Assembly: GCA_022496805.1 (NCBI GenBank)
Contig: CM040103.1
Location: forward strand, 4,234,001-4,298,000
Direction of reading: 5' to 3'
From: Pohlia nutans
Taxonomy: Eukaryota > Streptophyta > Bryopsida > Bryales > Mniaceae
Length of the DNA stretch: 64,000 bases
Positions 45,620 through 57,589 of this stretch are shown piece by piece. Made by a program: the position numbers and the translations under genes. Below the pieces are notes generated by a model. The model searched no databases. It had not been told where the DNA came from and worked only from the letters and a program-made list of their open reading frames with translations. Numbering within the stretch: the first letter of the stretch is position 1; each line of letters opens with the position of its first letter.

Positions 45620-46380
45620 TGTATACTCCTAGTCAATACCTATCATGAAAAATATATTTTTAAAACTTATCTCTAGTTGAATTTTTCACAAGCAATACCC
45701 ATCATGCAAACATATTTCCAAAAACTTATCTTTGGTTTTTCACAAGCAATACCCATCATGCAAACATATCTCCAAAAACTTATCTCTGGTTTTTCACAAG
45801 CAATACCCATCATGCAAACATATCTTCAAAAACTTATCTCTGGTTGAATTAAGCAATACCCATCATGAAAAACGTATTTTCAAAACTTATCTCTGGTTGA
45901 ATTTTTTATAAGCAATACCCATCGTGGAAACATATCTTCAAAAACTTATCTCTGGTTGACTTTGAATTTTTCATAAGCAATATGTATCATGGAAACATAT
46001 CTCGAAAAACTTATTTCTTGTTGATTTTCTCATAAGCAATACCTATCATGAAAAACGTATTTTAAAAACTTATCTCTAGTTGAATTTTTCATAAGCAATA
46101 CCCATCATGCAAACATATCTCTAAAAACTTATCTCTAGTTTTCATAAGCAATACCCATCATGCAAACATATCTCCAAAAACTTATCTCTGGTTGAATTAA
46201 GCAATACCCATCATGAAAGACGTATTTTCAAAACTTATCTCTGGTTGAATTAAGCAATACCCATCATAAAAAACGTATTTTCAAAACTTATCTCTGGTTG
46301 GTTAGATTCCTCATAAGCAATACCCATCATAGCAAATGTACCTTCAAAACTTATCTCTGGGCTATTTTGAAGTATTTAAT
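45620..46380. repeat. Satellite array of about 55-bp units
   Basis: About a dozen units with the core AAGCAATACCCATCATG, then AAACATATCTCCAAAAAC and TTATCTCTGGTTGAATT. Spacer length varies. Confidence 0.9.
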
Positions 46381-47674
46381 TAAATTTTTATAGTATTTCA
46401 CAAAGACTTTAAAAAAAAAAGATAAATATTTTTAAAATACTCAACAAACATTTAGGAAAAAGTTGATAAATGTTAGGAACAAACTGACAAGGCTTTGTAA
46501 ATCTATATAACAAATATTCTACAAAGGTTTAATGATAAGATTTTAAGAATGAATAAAAATAATAAAAAAATCATTGAATTTTTAATAATTCTTGTATAAA
46601 ATAGTATTAAAAATTATTAAAATTTCAAATTTAATAATGAATAAAAATAATCAAAAATCATTGAAATTTTAATAATTATTGTGTAAAATTGTATTAAAAT
46701 TTATTAAAATTTATATTTTGTATAAATTTTAAATTTAAAAAATTCAATTGATAATTTAGTTTTTAAAATTCAATTTTGTATAAAATTCAAATTTTAAAAT
46801 TCAATTGAAAATTCAATTAAAAATTCAATTGAAAATACCATTTTTAAAATTCAATTTTGTATTAAAAAAATTTTAATTCAATTTTGTATAATTTTTTTAA
46901 AATTCAATTATCTACATTTATGAACACCAATTTTTTTGTATATAGTTTACATTTTGAATTCAACTTTTTAATAAATGTATTATAAATGAAATATTTATCA
47001 ATTGAAAGTTCATTTTGAAGTGATCACTTGAATTGTGAAATTTCAAAGCGGGCTTTCTTTATACATAATACACAAGATATGAATGTTTCATTAGAAGAAA
47101 TTGGTTTCTAAAAAATTGAGTTCTTAGTGTGAACATACTTATACATGATCCAATCTTAAGGAATATATGACATGGCTACTTTGTCTTATTAGGCCAATTA
47201 GTAGCTTAGTAACGTGTACAAATTCTTAACTAAGTGTATTGCTTTCTCGATATGTGTTTTATTCTCCAATATCCACCTCATACACGAATCTTCTTTATAT
47301 ATATTTAGTTTTTAAATATTCCTTCATTTGTCTTTTATCATTTAATTTTGTTTTATTCATGTGTCTTTTTCTATGACTCACGAGCAACATATTTTTAGAT
47401 TATGATGTGCTCCTTCACCTCCTTGTTCTTTTTAAGTATATATTATTGCTTTATTCTCTCATTCACTTCCACTCTCACTTATGCACTCTCTATGCGTTCC
47501 TGAGGCTCTCAAGTTGCACCTATTTAGTTTGTTCCCTTCACTTGTTGGTTGGAGGATTGGTGAATTGTACTTGTGCATCATTTCTCAGTAAGGTGTGATT
47601 TTTGTACATTTTGAATTGTTGTTTTTGGGGATTGTATTTGTGTAATTTCATTTCCTTTCAAATAAGAGTTTGTT
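46381..47674 (+). promoter_or_regulatory. AT-rich leader and promoter region of the RPA-like gene
   Basis: 46390-47000 is low-complexity AT-rich sequence (AAAATTCAATT repeats). 47090-47400 resembles 57850-58110 upstream of the 58399 gene (TCATTTAAT...TTTGTTTTATTCATGTGTCT). A shared promoter is inferred. TATATATATTTAG near 47297 could be a TATA box. Confidence 0.5.
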
Positions 47675-49202
47675 ATGGCTTCTTTTGCAAATACACAAAA
47701 GAGAGTCGTTGTGAGCGTTGATGAGTTGGATCAAGGAGTTCGAGATGTGGCTTTTGAGGGAAAAGTCATGTGCCGTTACGGTACTTTTGATGTGATAAGC
47801 TCAAGGAAAATGAAGGATCCGGGTTATGCTTTCTTGTATTGTGATCTTTTAGATAGAGGAGGGTTTACTACGATCACTTTGATGATCAAATCTCCTTTGA
47901 TTGAGGAGCATGAAGCTCACTTGCGCAAGGGGATGTATGTGAGAGTTGAGAATTTTGGCTTGGAGGAGAGAGCCAAAAAAAATTTCCAAAAGGGTGATAT
48001 GCCAATGATGATTGTTATTGGATCTACCACCCTTCTCTCTAGCATTCCACCTTTTCAACCTGAATTGGTGCCAATGTTTTTTCACACTGAGTCTATACAA
48101 GAGTTCAAAGGAAAATCATGGGATAAATGGGCATATGCTTCATTGGCAGTCATTGTGGTTGGAGTTCGCGGTGAGACGAACGTCAACATTGGAGACAATC
48201 GAACCGAAGTAGAGAAGCAACTCATGATTGCAGATGGACGACATTTTCATGACCAGGATGTGATTTCCATTGGAGCGCATTTCAAAGAGGAGTATGATCA
48301 ACTTGTGGAGAATTTTTATGATGGAAAATGTGCTATGGTTTTGATAAAAAATGTGGTTGCAACATCATATGGTGATCGACACTTGAGAGCTCAAGCGTAT
48401 ACAATTTTTACTCAAATTGTTGAAGAAGATGTTCGTGCAAGGCTGCTTGATCTTCACAATACAATCACGGGAAACCAACCTCCAAGGAGAGAGGTATGTT
48501 TAATTGCATTTTTTCTCAATTGATATTTAAGATTTGTTGAAAATTATGCAAATAAAATGTAGTGTAGACTTTTAAAATTATCATTTGGCTATTAGTTCAA
48601 TTTTCATGTATTAACAAAATGTTATTTATATGACTACGTGATATTTTTTCAACTAAGATGCAAGTGGTTTTAAGAGTACTTTTGTAATAAACATCATTTA
48701 ACATTTGAAACTTCAATTAATAAAATGTAAAAAAAATTATAATTTATAATATTAATACATTGAATGATTGATTTGAGAAGTTTTAAAATCATGTAAAGTA
48801 ATAAAATAATGAAGATACCTAAATACAATATGTTTGTACTTTTAGGTGATTGGAGTTCTTACCATTACCAGCCCAGCTGCTCCACCATTTCGAAAAGTTT
48901 GTGAAACTTGTTATCAAGTTGATATTATCTCTTCTGCAAACAAAGATTCCTATTGCAACGTTTGTAGAGCTAAGAAAACCTCTATCAAGAGCGCTTTTGT
49001 TCGTGGGACTATCGTCACAGACGAAAATTGGTCGGTATTTGTCAACATTGATGGAAGATGGCTTGAGGCACTTATACATGAGACAACGGATCAATTTCTT
49101 GCATCTTCCAGGTTTGAACAAATCAAGTTGCTTAAATCTATTCGCATTCGTGGAACTTTCTTATTATCCACAACTTCTCATCTTGTAGGCTTCCAAGAGT
49201 AA
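47675..49202 (+). CDS. RPA70-like single-strand DNA-binding protein of the Helentron, two exons
   Basis: Exon 1 47675-48493, intron 48494-48845 (GTATGT...TTTTAG), exon 2 48846-49202; 391 aa. Two OB-fold-like regions are visible: about residues 25-125 (GYAFLYCDLLDRGGFTTITL) and about 155-255 (YASLAVIVVGVRGETN, later DGKCAMVLIKNVVATSYG). These are followed by a zinc ribbon with Cys 292, 295, 310 and 313 (CETC...CNVC), as in the large subunit of replication protein A. Plant Helitrons often carry such genes, presumably to protect or load on single-stranded transposition intermediates. The frame stays open beyond the TAA at 49200-49202 for 67 more codons to a TAA at 49404-49406, with a basic KRKLFEE...SKLKKN tail; CAA to TAA would explain the early stop. 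The zinc ribbon and OB folds are unaffected. Confidence 0.85.
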
Positions 49203-49689
49203 TTTCAATTTCATCAGTATTCTTCAAGTCCTTCACGTTTTCAAGTTTTAGATACTATTGAGTATCCTGAATCTGAATCAACTTTGCCCAAAGTAGATCT
49301 TCGAATCTCACCTTTGGCATCAAAATTTGATGAAGAAGCGCCTTCGTCATCAAAACGCAAGCTTTTTGAAGAGCTTGCACCTTCTTCTAAACTAAAGAAG
49401 AATTAAGTGTTATTTTGCTTATTTATTATCTACGTTAGTATTAGAAGTTATATGTGTATTATTTAATAGTTGTTTCATTGATAGTATTTTGTACAATAGT
49501 TATTTAATATCTTTGTATTGCATTATGTAAGTTATGCATTATATAGTTTTTTATTTATAGTTTTTTTATAAATTGATATTTTTATGGTGAAAACTATTTA
49601 TTGGAGTTGTATTTCAATATGTGTATTGATATTTAGAATAAAGCATTTGAAAATGTTTGATTTGTAAAAGTCTTTGATTTTCATTTATA

Positions 49690-49937
49690 TTGCAATATAT
49701 TATTTACGATATACGCTAATACAATATACGCTAATACGATATACGCTAATACGATACACGCTAATACGATATACGCTAATACGATACACACTAATACGAT
49801 ATACGCTAATACGATATACGCTAATACGATATACGCTAATACGATACACGCTAATACGATATACGCTAATACGATACACGCTAATACGATATACGCTAAT
49901 ACAATATACGCTAATACGATATACGCTAATACGATTT
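49690..49937. repeat. 15-bp tandem array upstream of the Rep/helicase gene
   Basis: About fifteen copies of ATACGATATACGCTA with rare C/T and A/G variants. It ends about 170 bp before the start codon of the next gene. In one frame it would encode YTLIR repeats, but this is not taken as a gene. Confidence 0.95.
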
Positions 49938-50107
49938 GTGAAATTACAATTTATAGAAATACAATTTATGGAAATACAATTTATAAAGTTGTGATTTTAC
50001 AGAAGAATTACAATTTTATAGATTTTTAAATTTTTGATCTTTCATGATTTTACAATACCATGTAATTTCTAACTATTTTGAAAAAAATAAAGTCAAATTT
50101 TACAAGC

Positions 50108-53100
50108 ATGTCTATTTTAAAAAAGAATATACCTTCTTCATTTGAAGAAATACTATTGTCATATAATCTTCGTTTGAATTCAAGATATCATTATGTTGTC
50201 GGTGATTGCTTATTTGATTCTGTGTCTTATTTAATGAAATACTCCATCTCATCAATTTCATTGAGACAAAACAGCATGAATTATTTAAAATATTGTTTAC
50301 TATTAAATACACCTAAAGCACAACGATGTCGACTTTATGAATTGAATCCTTCATTTTTACATGATTTACATGATGGAACAGTTCTAAATGAACATGAATA
50401 TGTTGAAAAGATGTCATTAAGTGCAACAATGGGAGGACTATGGGGAGACTTTACAGCTACCTTTTGGATAGCAGAATATTTACAAAGGCCAATTCATGTA
50501 TGGAACAAACAATCAAAACGAATAATGCAAAAATGTGGAACCGATTATATTAGTGATCCTTTACATTTAGCATTTAGTTCAAGCAAAAGTGCATCAAGTG
50601 GTCATTTTGAACCCATAGATTATATAGAAGATTTGCCTGTAGTGCAATCTCAATCATCACAAGCAACTAAAGAAATAAATGTACAAGAGCTTGATACTTT
50701 TCAATCCTCATCACCAACTTTAACCAAAGAATTAGAAACGCATTCATACAATTCTCAAAAAACAATCAATTTACAATTTAACATGAATTGTCCTTGGACA
50801 GAGGAGAATGATTCAATATTAATGCACATTTTACAAAATAAAGACAAATTATCGATACAAGATATTGCTTCAATATTTAATGATTCTTGTCAAACAAACA
50901 TTAGTACCACTCAATTACAAAGTCATATCCAAGTGCTTCAAAAAAGAAAATTACAACATGTAACAGATACTTCATTTCAAAATAATAGTTGTACATCCAA
51001 AACATTTGTTGAAGTGATACCAAAAATTGAAAATGTGTTTAAAACAATTAAAGAGAAAGATACAATTATAAATGATGTAGATTTGAAAAGTAAAAAACAA
51101 AAAATCATTCACAATGTCAACTTTCAAAATAACATAAACCGTTCTTCAAATTCTAAAGATATAGCAAGGCTTACAAAACAATATGTTGAAATTCTTTTGA
51201 TTTCTAAATGCAACATACCATGCCCTATAACACCTCCCACAACACCTTCGATAACATCTACTAATATTTCTAAAAAAAACAATCATTTACCAATAACCAA
51301 AAAATTTCGCTTTAATGAAGGATACGATGCTATTTTAACTCAAATTCTAATTGATAATTCTAAATTACCACTTCTAAATATTTTAGCGTTATTTAATACT
51401 TCTTCTAATACAAACATTACTTTATTTCAATTAGAAAAACACATTAAATATTTAAGAAATAAGAAAGAGAAAAGGAGTTTTTTTAATTGGACACCATATG
51501 AAAACACGATTACTCAAATTTTACATTCTCACTTTAGTTCGACTATAACAGAAAAAATGGAATTGTTTATGAATCATTTTCCCAACATTGATAGAACAAA
51601 ATTTGAAATCCTCATTCATATTAGTGATTGTGAGGAAAAAATGTCAAAACTTACAAATGAAGTAATTAGAGATGAAACCACTAATGAACAAATCATACAA
51701 ACACATGAAAGTTGTAATGAACATAATGATTTTCAATCAATTTATATTGATAGTTTTAAAGAAAGTATAGTTGATGTCCCAATAACACCATGTATTAGTT
51801 GTGAAAGATTATTTTTTTTCAAGCAACTCAAACACCTAACAAAAAGATTACAAAATAAACTTTCCAATCATTTCAATATTGAAGAGAACAACGACATTAA
51901 ATTGTATGTATGTTTAAATTGTTTGGATAGTTTTAATAAAAATAAGGAGCCTATGCATCGAGTACCAAATTCTATTTCAAGAAACAAAATCATTCCATCA
52001 GTGCAAAAATTGACACAATTAGAAGAACGTCTCATCTCTCCCCGCCTAGCTTTTGCTCAAATTTACAAGATTCATGGGTATGGTCAATACAAAATGCATG
52101 GTAGCATAATCAATGTTCCTGCAGATGTTAATGAAACGCAATCAATTTTACCACGTTTGCCCCACGATGACTCTACTATAGGCGTATTTTTAAAGCGACG
52201 TCTTGAATATAAATCTCCATACATGTCAGGAAATGTCCGTCCAAATTTTGTGATGTTTGCACTAAATGATTTATTGAAAACTCCACTATATGAAAATTTA
52301 AATGTGACCATCCGTCAAGATTGGAAGGGATTGTTTAATATGCACATACAATCACAAACTCAAAATATTGAAACTTCAAATATATTAACAACATCAGATA
52401 GTTCAGATTCGGATGACGATGAAGAAATAAAAAATATTCAAACAGATACAATGATACATAATTTTTTGGATGCTTTCAAAATATCTGATTATGAGAACAC
52501 AGTATATTCTGTAGCTCCTAGTCAAAATCATCATCCACTAGGATTATTCAAAGATAAAAATTCAGAAGAATTAAATTTTCCAACTTTATTTTATGGCCAT
52601 CCTCGTACTTCAAATATGTACAAAAATTTAACATATCAACAAATATCAAAATGGGAATTACTACACAAATCTAATGATTTTTCAACAAATATTCCAAATT
52701 TATTTTTTAAAGCAGCCAAAATTTGCATTCAAAAAGTCAGGCAATCTGCATCAATAAGAATTCGGAAGGGGAAATTAATTGGTAGGACATTAAAGGCTTC
52801 TCAAGTTAGAGACCAACCAAATTTAGATAAAATTTTAAAATCACACATAGGCTATTGTGACTTACAAGCTCTACGTACTTCTCCTGATTATTTGGAAGGA
52901 TTGAGAAAAAACCTATTTGCAATGATCAGGCAACTTGGACCTCCTACATTTTTTGTAACACTAACATCAGCTGAAAAGTTATGGGAACCTTTGATTAAAG
53001 CATTACATTCATTACATTTTAAGCGATTAAATCTTTCAGAAAATTTTGAAGAACTTCAACCTACTCATATAGCACAATTAATTCGAACAGATCCTGTAAC

Positions 53101-56100
53101 ATGTGCAAGATATTATGATCATAGAACATCAAATTTTCGCAAATTAATAATGAAAGATTCAAGATTTTTTGGAAAGCTTTTGGACTTCTTCTTTGTTACT
53201 GAATTCCAAAATCGTGGAAGTGAACACGATCATGGACTTATATGGATAAAAGATGCTCCCATATACAATGTAAATTCGAATGAAGAAATAGAAGCTTTTA
53301 TAGATAGATATGTTTCTTCGGAAAAGTCTATACTACCGATTAAATTACAGAGTGCTCAAGAACATCAACATAGTAGGACTTGTAAGAAAAAAAACAATGT
53401 CGTTTGCAGATTTCATTACCCATTGCCCGCCATGCATGCAACAAAAATTTTGGAACCCTTAACACCAAATGAGGAGTTATCTTTCTCTGCAAATAATTTT
53501 AAAAAACAAGCAACCAAGATTTTTCAAAATTTAAAAACTTTGAATACAGATATTGACATTACATTTGAACAATTTTTAGAATCATTGGAAATGAATGAAG
53601 AAATGTATATATTAACTTTAAGAAGTCAACTCACTAAGCCACACATATTTTTGAGAAGAAAACCAATGGATATCAAAACTAATGCATTCAATGTGCATAC
53701 AGCTCGTACATGGTTTGCAAATACTGATATACAATTTGTGCTAGATCCATATGTAGCTGCAAATTATTGCACATCGTATATGACAAAAATTGATAAAACT
53801 ATAAGCAAAGAATTACACAAAATAATTCAGAATTGTATCACAGAAAAAACAGAAGCAAACATTAGAATTATAAAATTAGGAAATGCATTTCTTAATTCAC
53901 AACAAATGTCCGCACAATTAGCTTCATATTTGGTTCTTTCTATACCCTTACATCATGCATCTCGATCATTTAAGTTTATTAATACTTCACCATTAGATGA
54001 AAGAGCATTTGTTTTAAAGCCGCAAAATGTTTTAAATAAGTTGGAAGCAGATTCAACAGACATCCTATGTTCTTCAATCATTGATAAATATTTAGATCGA
54101 CCTAAAAATCTTGATTCATTATCATTGTCAGAATTTGCATCTTCTTACAATATAAGGAATAAACGACTTGTACAATGCAAAAGTCCACAAATCATTCGAT
54201 ATGTAAACTTCAATAAACATAAAGATGTTGAAAATTGGTCAAGAGAACAACTTCTTCTATACTCACCTTTCAAGAATTCAGAGTCTTCTCTACTTGGATC
54301 ATATGATACATGGCTAGATGCATATAAAATAAAGGAACATGAAATATCTAAAATACGTTCTACATTTCAATACAAACTACCAAACAGTAAAATGGCCGAG
54401 GAAGTTGATTGGACCAATTTAGATGATAAAACATCAAATCCTTCTAATCTATGGAATGATGATATTAACAACTATCCAAATTCAGATTTTGGAGCTATTC
54501 CTATTACAAATACTTTACATGTTGAAAAATACGATCTTAAAAATGACTTTATAATCCATGCAAAAAATGGAACATGTAAAAAACCACAAGAAAAAGATCA
54601 TGAAAATTTTACAACATCTACCTATCCTATGATGATGGAAGAGTCTGAATATCGCTTCCTTTTGAGAAAATTAAATGATGAACAAAGATTGATTTTTGAT
54701 GATGTTGTGCATAGGAAAAGATTATTTCCAAACGAACCAATACATTTATTTTTAACTGGAGATGCAGGAACAGGAAAGACTTTCACATTAAAACTCATTA
54801 TTCAAGGTTTATTACGTTTATACAATAAAGATTTATCAATAGATTTGGAGAAAACAAAAGTTCTCATAATGGCATTCACTGGTAAAGCTGCATTCAATGT
54901 GGATGGAATGACCATACACTCTGCTCTAAATATTCCTATAAATCAATCACTAACCAATTTATCCAATCTTGCTTCAGATACCTTAAATAGGCTTACAAAT
55001 AAATATGAGCAATTGCAACTTGTTGTAATAGATGAAATTTCTCTTGTTGGAGCAAGGATGTTCAATGCAGTAGATCAAAGGTTACGTTCAATAAAGCATA
55101 TTCAACATAAGTATTTTGGTAATGTAGATCTTATAATGACAGGAGATTTTTATCAAGCACCTCCAGTGAAAGATGCTTGGATTTTTGACAACATACGTGA
55201 AGGTGTCAATAGTTTAGCTCCAAATTTTTGGCACACGCATGTTAAATGTTATCAACTCAAAAAGGTTATGCGCCAGTCAGATTTAAGGTTTATTGAAGCA
55301 CTAAATAAATTTCGAACATCCACTCAAACTTTGGCAGACATTCATTTCATTAACAAGGAATGTTTTCGAAACCCACCAAAAAGCCTTACTATTCCATATT
55401 TATTTTACACAAACAAACACGTAACAAAACATAATGAAATTGTATTCAATGAAACAATTGGCCCAACATTCACTTTTCAAGCAACAGATATCCCTAATTC
55501 TTCGTGCCCACCAAATTTTAAGCTTCCTAATGATCCAAGCAAAACAGCTGGGTTGTATTCAATAATTCGTTTAAAAAAAGATATGTTAATAGAACTATGT
55601 GCTGGAAATTATAATGTTTCGGATGGTCTTGTGAATGGAGCTGATGGATTATTTAAAGGATCAACTACCTATTCCAACAAATCAATAATGTGGATTTATT
55701 TTTCTAATTCAAGGGTTGGAGCACTAACTAGAGAGAAGTTTTCCCACTTTTATACAATTGAGATAGAAAAAGAATGGACACCAATTGAACCATTAGTAAA
55801 AGAAATAAGATCGGGAAAAACTCAAACATATGTCGTAACAAGAATTCAATTTCCTGTTCAACTTGCTGCAGCTAGGACTATACATCGTTCACAAGGATTA
55901 ACATTAGATGAATTGGCATTTGATCCCACCAATGTTACAAAGCATGGATTAACATACACAGCTTTATCACGTATACGTACAACAGAAAAATTATACTTAT
56001 TGGCACCGCTTCAAAGTTCAAATTTTCAGGTAGACGAACGTGTTAAATCAGAAATGCTTAGATTAACAACCACAGCAGGGTGGCAGCCAATGGTTCCAAA

Positions 56101-56821
56101 TTTAAAAAAGAATCAACATTCTCATGTAATCATACAAGCCCTCAACACAAACTCTTTGCGTCAGCATTTTCAAGATATTTCTAGTGACTATAGCCTTCAA
56201 AGTTCCAACATTTTATGCCTCATAGAAACTAGGCTACGTTCTTCATCAAATGAAATACAAAAATTCATTGACACGTCAAAATACAATCATTTATCAGCAT
56301 ATGATGGCCATGGCTTGTTAATGTTATATGATAAATATATGACATTGAATTCTTCTGAAATAACCACAGTTGATGGATCTGAGTACATCACAGCCACATT
56401 TAATTCAAAAACACGAAATGCAATTCATGTCATATCTCTTTATAAAGCTCACAATTGTTCAATGTCGACATTTTTAAAAACTCTTCAAAATCTAATTCAA
56501 AAATCTCCTCTACATTGTCCCACTATCATCTTGGGAGATTTCAACATTGACATCCTTGACTGCAATGATATTACTCAAAATAAAACAAAGTTAGTAGAAT
56601 TTATGAGACATTTCAACTTACAATCACAATTTAGTGCAAGTACCACTAAAGGAGGGACTCAATTAGACCACATATGGGCAAATATACCTGGGAATGATTG
56701 TAACGCTGGAGTATCCGAAGCATATTGGCCAGATTATCATAAACCAATTTATATTGCATTTAAATTACCAAATTTTCTTCCAATATTCAAAAGCCAACTA
56801 GTATATTCCTCATTTCTATAA
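50108..56821 (+). CDS. Helentron Rep/helicase with OTU and endonuclease domains
   Basis: Uninterrupted 2237-aa frame; the ATG at 50108 is the first in frame. Domains in order: OTU-type cysteine protease (GDCLFDS with Cys34; GHFEP with His166); two Myb/SANT-like stretches (about 230-280 and 400-450); a CxxC pair region (about 560-620); Rep-type HUH nuclease (FVTLTSAEKLW, EHDHG with His1040 and His1042, NYCTSYMTK with Tyr1220 and Tyr1224); SF1B PIF1-like helicase (Walker A GDAGTGKT 1551-1558, VVIDEIS with Asp1642-Glu1643, GDFYQAPP, later ARTIHRSQGLTL and YTALSRI); and a C-terminal exonuclease-endonuclease-phosphatase domain (IETRL with Glu2040, GDFNID with Asp2144, QLDHIW with Asp2187-His2188). 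The C-terminal endonuclease marks the Helentron branch of Helitrons. The HUH domain nicks and joins DNA and the helicase unwinds it during rolling-circle-like transposition. All key residues are present, so activity is plausible. Confidence 0.95.
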   Translation: MSILKKNIPSSFEEILLSYNLRLNSRYHYVVGDCLFDSVSYLMKYSISSISLRQNSMNYLKYCLLLNTPKAQRCRLYELNPSFLHDLHDGTVLNEHEYVEKMSLSATMGGLWGDFTATFWIAEYLQRPIHVWNKQSKRIMQKCGTDYISDPLHLAFSSSKSASSGHFEPIDYIEDLPVVQSQSSQATKEINVQELDTFQSSSPTLTKELETHSYNSQKTINLQFNMNCPWTEENDSILMHILQNKDKLSIQDIASIFNDSCQTNISTTQLQSHIQVLQKRKLQHVTDTSFQNNSCTSKTFVEVIPKIENVFKTIKEKDTIINDVDLKSKKQKIIHNVNFQNNINRSSNSKDIARLTKQYVEILLISKCNIPCPITPPTTPSITSTNISKKNNHLPITKKFRFNEGYDAILTQILIDNSKLPLLNILALFNTSSNTNITLFQLEKHIKYLRNKKEKRSFFNWTPYENTITQILHSHFSSTITEKMELFMNHFPNIDRTKFEILIHISDCEEKMSKLTNEVIRDETTNEQIIQTHESCNEHNDFQSIYIDSFKESIVDVPITPCISCERLFFFKQLKHLTKRLQNKLSNHFNIEENNDIKLYVCLNCLDSFNKNKEPMHRVPNSISRNKIIPSVQKLTQLEERLISPRLAFAQIYKIHGYGQYKMHGSIINVPADVNETQSILPRLPHDDSTIGVFLKRRLEYKSPYMSGNVRPNFVMFALNDLLKTPLYENLNVTIRQDWKGLFNMHIQSQTQNIETSNILTTSDSSDSDDDEEIKNIQTDTMIHNFLDAFKISDYENTVYSVAPSQNHHPLGLFKDKNSEELNFPTLFYGHPRTSNMYKNLTYQQISKWELLHKSNDFSTNIPNLFFKAAKICIQKVRQSASIRIRKGKLIGRTLKASQVRDQPNLDKILKSHIGYCDLQALRTSPDYLEGLRKNLFAMIRQLGPPTFFVTLTSAEKLWEPLIKALHSLHFKRLNLSENFEELQPTHIAQLIRTDPVTCARYYDHRTSNFRKLIMKDSRFFGKLLDFFFVTEFQNRGSEHDHGLIWIKDAPIYNVNSNEEIEAFIDRYVSSEKSILPIKLQSAQEHQHSRTCKKKNNVVCRFHYPLPAMHATKILEPLTPNEELSFSANNFKKQATKIFQNLKTLNTDIDITFEQFLESLEMNEEMYILTLRSQLTKPHIFLRRKPMDIKTNAFNVHTARTWFANTDIQFVLDPYVAANYCTSYMTKIDKTISKELHKIIQNCITEKTEANIRIIKLGNAFLNSQQMSAQLASYLVLSIPLHHASRSFKFINTSPLDERAFVLKPQNVLNKLEADSTDILCSSIIDKYLDRPKNLDSLSLSEFASSYNIRNKRLVQCKSPQIIRYVNFNKHKDVENWSREQLLLYSPFKNSESSLLGSYDTWLDAYKIKEHEISKIRSTFQYKLPNSKMAEEVDWTNLDDKTSNPSNLWNDDINNYPNSDFGAIPITNTLHVEKYDLKNDFIIHAKNGTCKKPQEKDHENFTTSTYPMMMEESEYRFLLRKLNDEQRLIFDDVVHRKRLFPNEPIHLFLTGDAGTGKTFTLKLIIQGLLRLYNKDLSIDLEKTKVLIMAFTGKAAFNVDGMTIHSALNIPINQSLTNLSNLASDTLNRLTNKYEQLQLVVIDEISLVGARMFNAVDQRLRSIKHIQHKYFGNVDLIMTGDFYQAPPVKDAWIFDNIREGVNSLAPNFWHTHVKCYQLKKVMRQSDLRFIEALNKFRTSTQTLADIHFINKECFRNPPKSLTIPYLFYTNKHVTKHNEIVFNETIGPTFTFQATDIPNSSCPPNFKLPNDPSKTAGLYSIIRLKKDMLIELCAGNYNVSDGLVNGADGLFKGSTTYSNKSIMWIYFSNSRVGALTREKFSHFYTIEIEKEWTPIEPLVKEIRSGKTQTYVVTRIQFPVQLAAARTIHRSQGLTLDELAFDPTNVTKHGLTYTALSRIRTTEKLYLLAPLQSSNFQVDERVKSEMLRLTTTAGWQPMVPNLKKNQHSHVIIQALNTNSLRQHFQDISSDYSLQSSNILCLIETRLRSSSNEIQKFIDTSKYNHLSAYDGHGLLMLYDKYMTLNSSEITTVDGSEYITATFNSKTRNAIHVISLYKAHNCSMSTFLKTLQNLIQKSPLHCPTIILGDFNIDILDCNDITQNKTKLVEFMRHFNLQSQFSASTTKGGTQLDHIWANIPGNDCNAGVSEAYWPDYHKPIYIAFKLPNFLPIFKSQLVYSSFL

Positions 56822-56915
56822 ATATAAATACGACAAGATATCCAAAAACAAAAAAGTTAGAAAACAAGGTTTGCAATTTTGTGAAATACGTACATAAATT
56901 ACATTTGTGTTGGGA

Positions 56916-57230
56916 TTTTGTCACCAAGCCATGAGCTCAATTGTTGATTGGAATAAGAGCAGTTTCATATAACTGGTCCGGGTTTGAATCCCGCCGGACT
57001 TGTTTCTAGCGGTTCTGTGGTACACATGGCTTGGCACTGCTAGCGAGAAATCGAAGGCAGGAAATTATGTAAGTTGTACTAATCAGCGGTGCCCACCTAA
57101 ATACCTGAGACTAAAAATAGTTAAGTCATGTGACAATATGTTCTAGTGGTTGTTATCACTACTCAATAAAGGCGGTAGTTAACTAGTTATGACTACCCCT
57201 TTTATTGTTTATATATATTTTTTGTGCAGT
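56916..57230 (+). mobile_element. SINE-like element with tRNA-type promoter boxes
   Basis: B-box-like GGGTTTGAATCCCGCC at 56980-56995 and an A-box-like CACCAAGCCATGAG about 60 bp before it. Shares GGCTTGGCA-GCTAG-GA and CACC...ACCTGAGA-type sequence with 59945-60240, in the same order and spacing. Lies just after the Helentron gene. Confidence 0.6.
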
Positions 57231-57589
57231 AGGAAAATTGATGTTATAAGATTTTCTAAATGCATTAAATAGATATAATTTTCAAAATGAAAACATGCAT
57301 TAAATCATGGATTACAAAATACCAATGTTTTGAGAAATTTAAAATGTAATATAGAAATACATTTGTTCAAAACGCGGTCACTTCTTTCGTTGAAAAAACT
57401 TAGATCAAGTTTGAAGATATAAAAGTCATAAAACATATCATGTAGTTGGCTAAACTCGTTCTTAAACAACTATTGGCTAATTGTATCATTCTCATGAAGC
57501 AAATTAAAAAAATCAAAAGTGACTATTTTTTGTTTATGAAATGTAAACATTACATATATAAAAAAAAAATCAAATACTCGCCATATAGT

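Noticed and set aside
49674..49994. 106-aa frame with YTLIR repeats
   Set aside because: Translation of the 15-bp array, without a supported gene structure.
56975..57000. Functional tRNA gene
   Set aside because: Only a B-box-like sequence is present; no cloverleaf could be built, and the sequence is shared with a second SINE-like copy.
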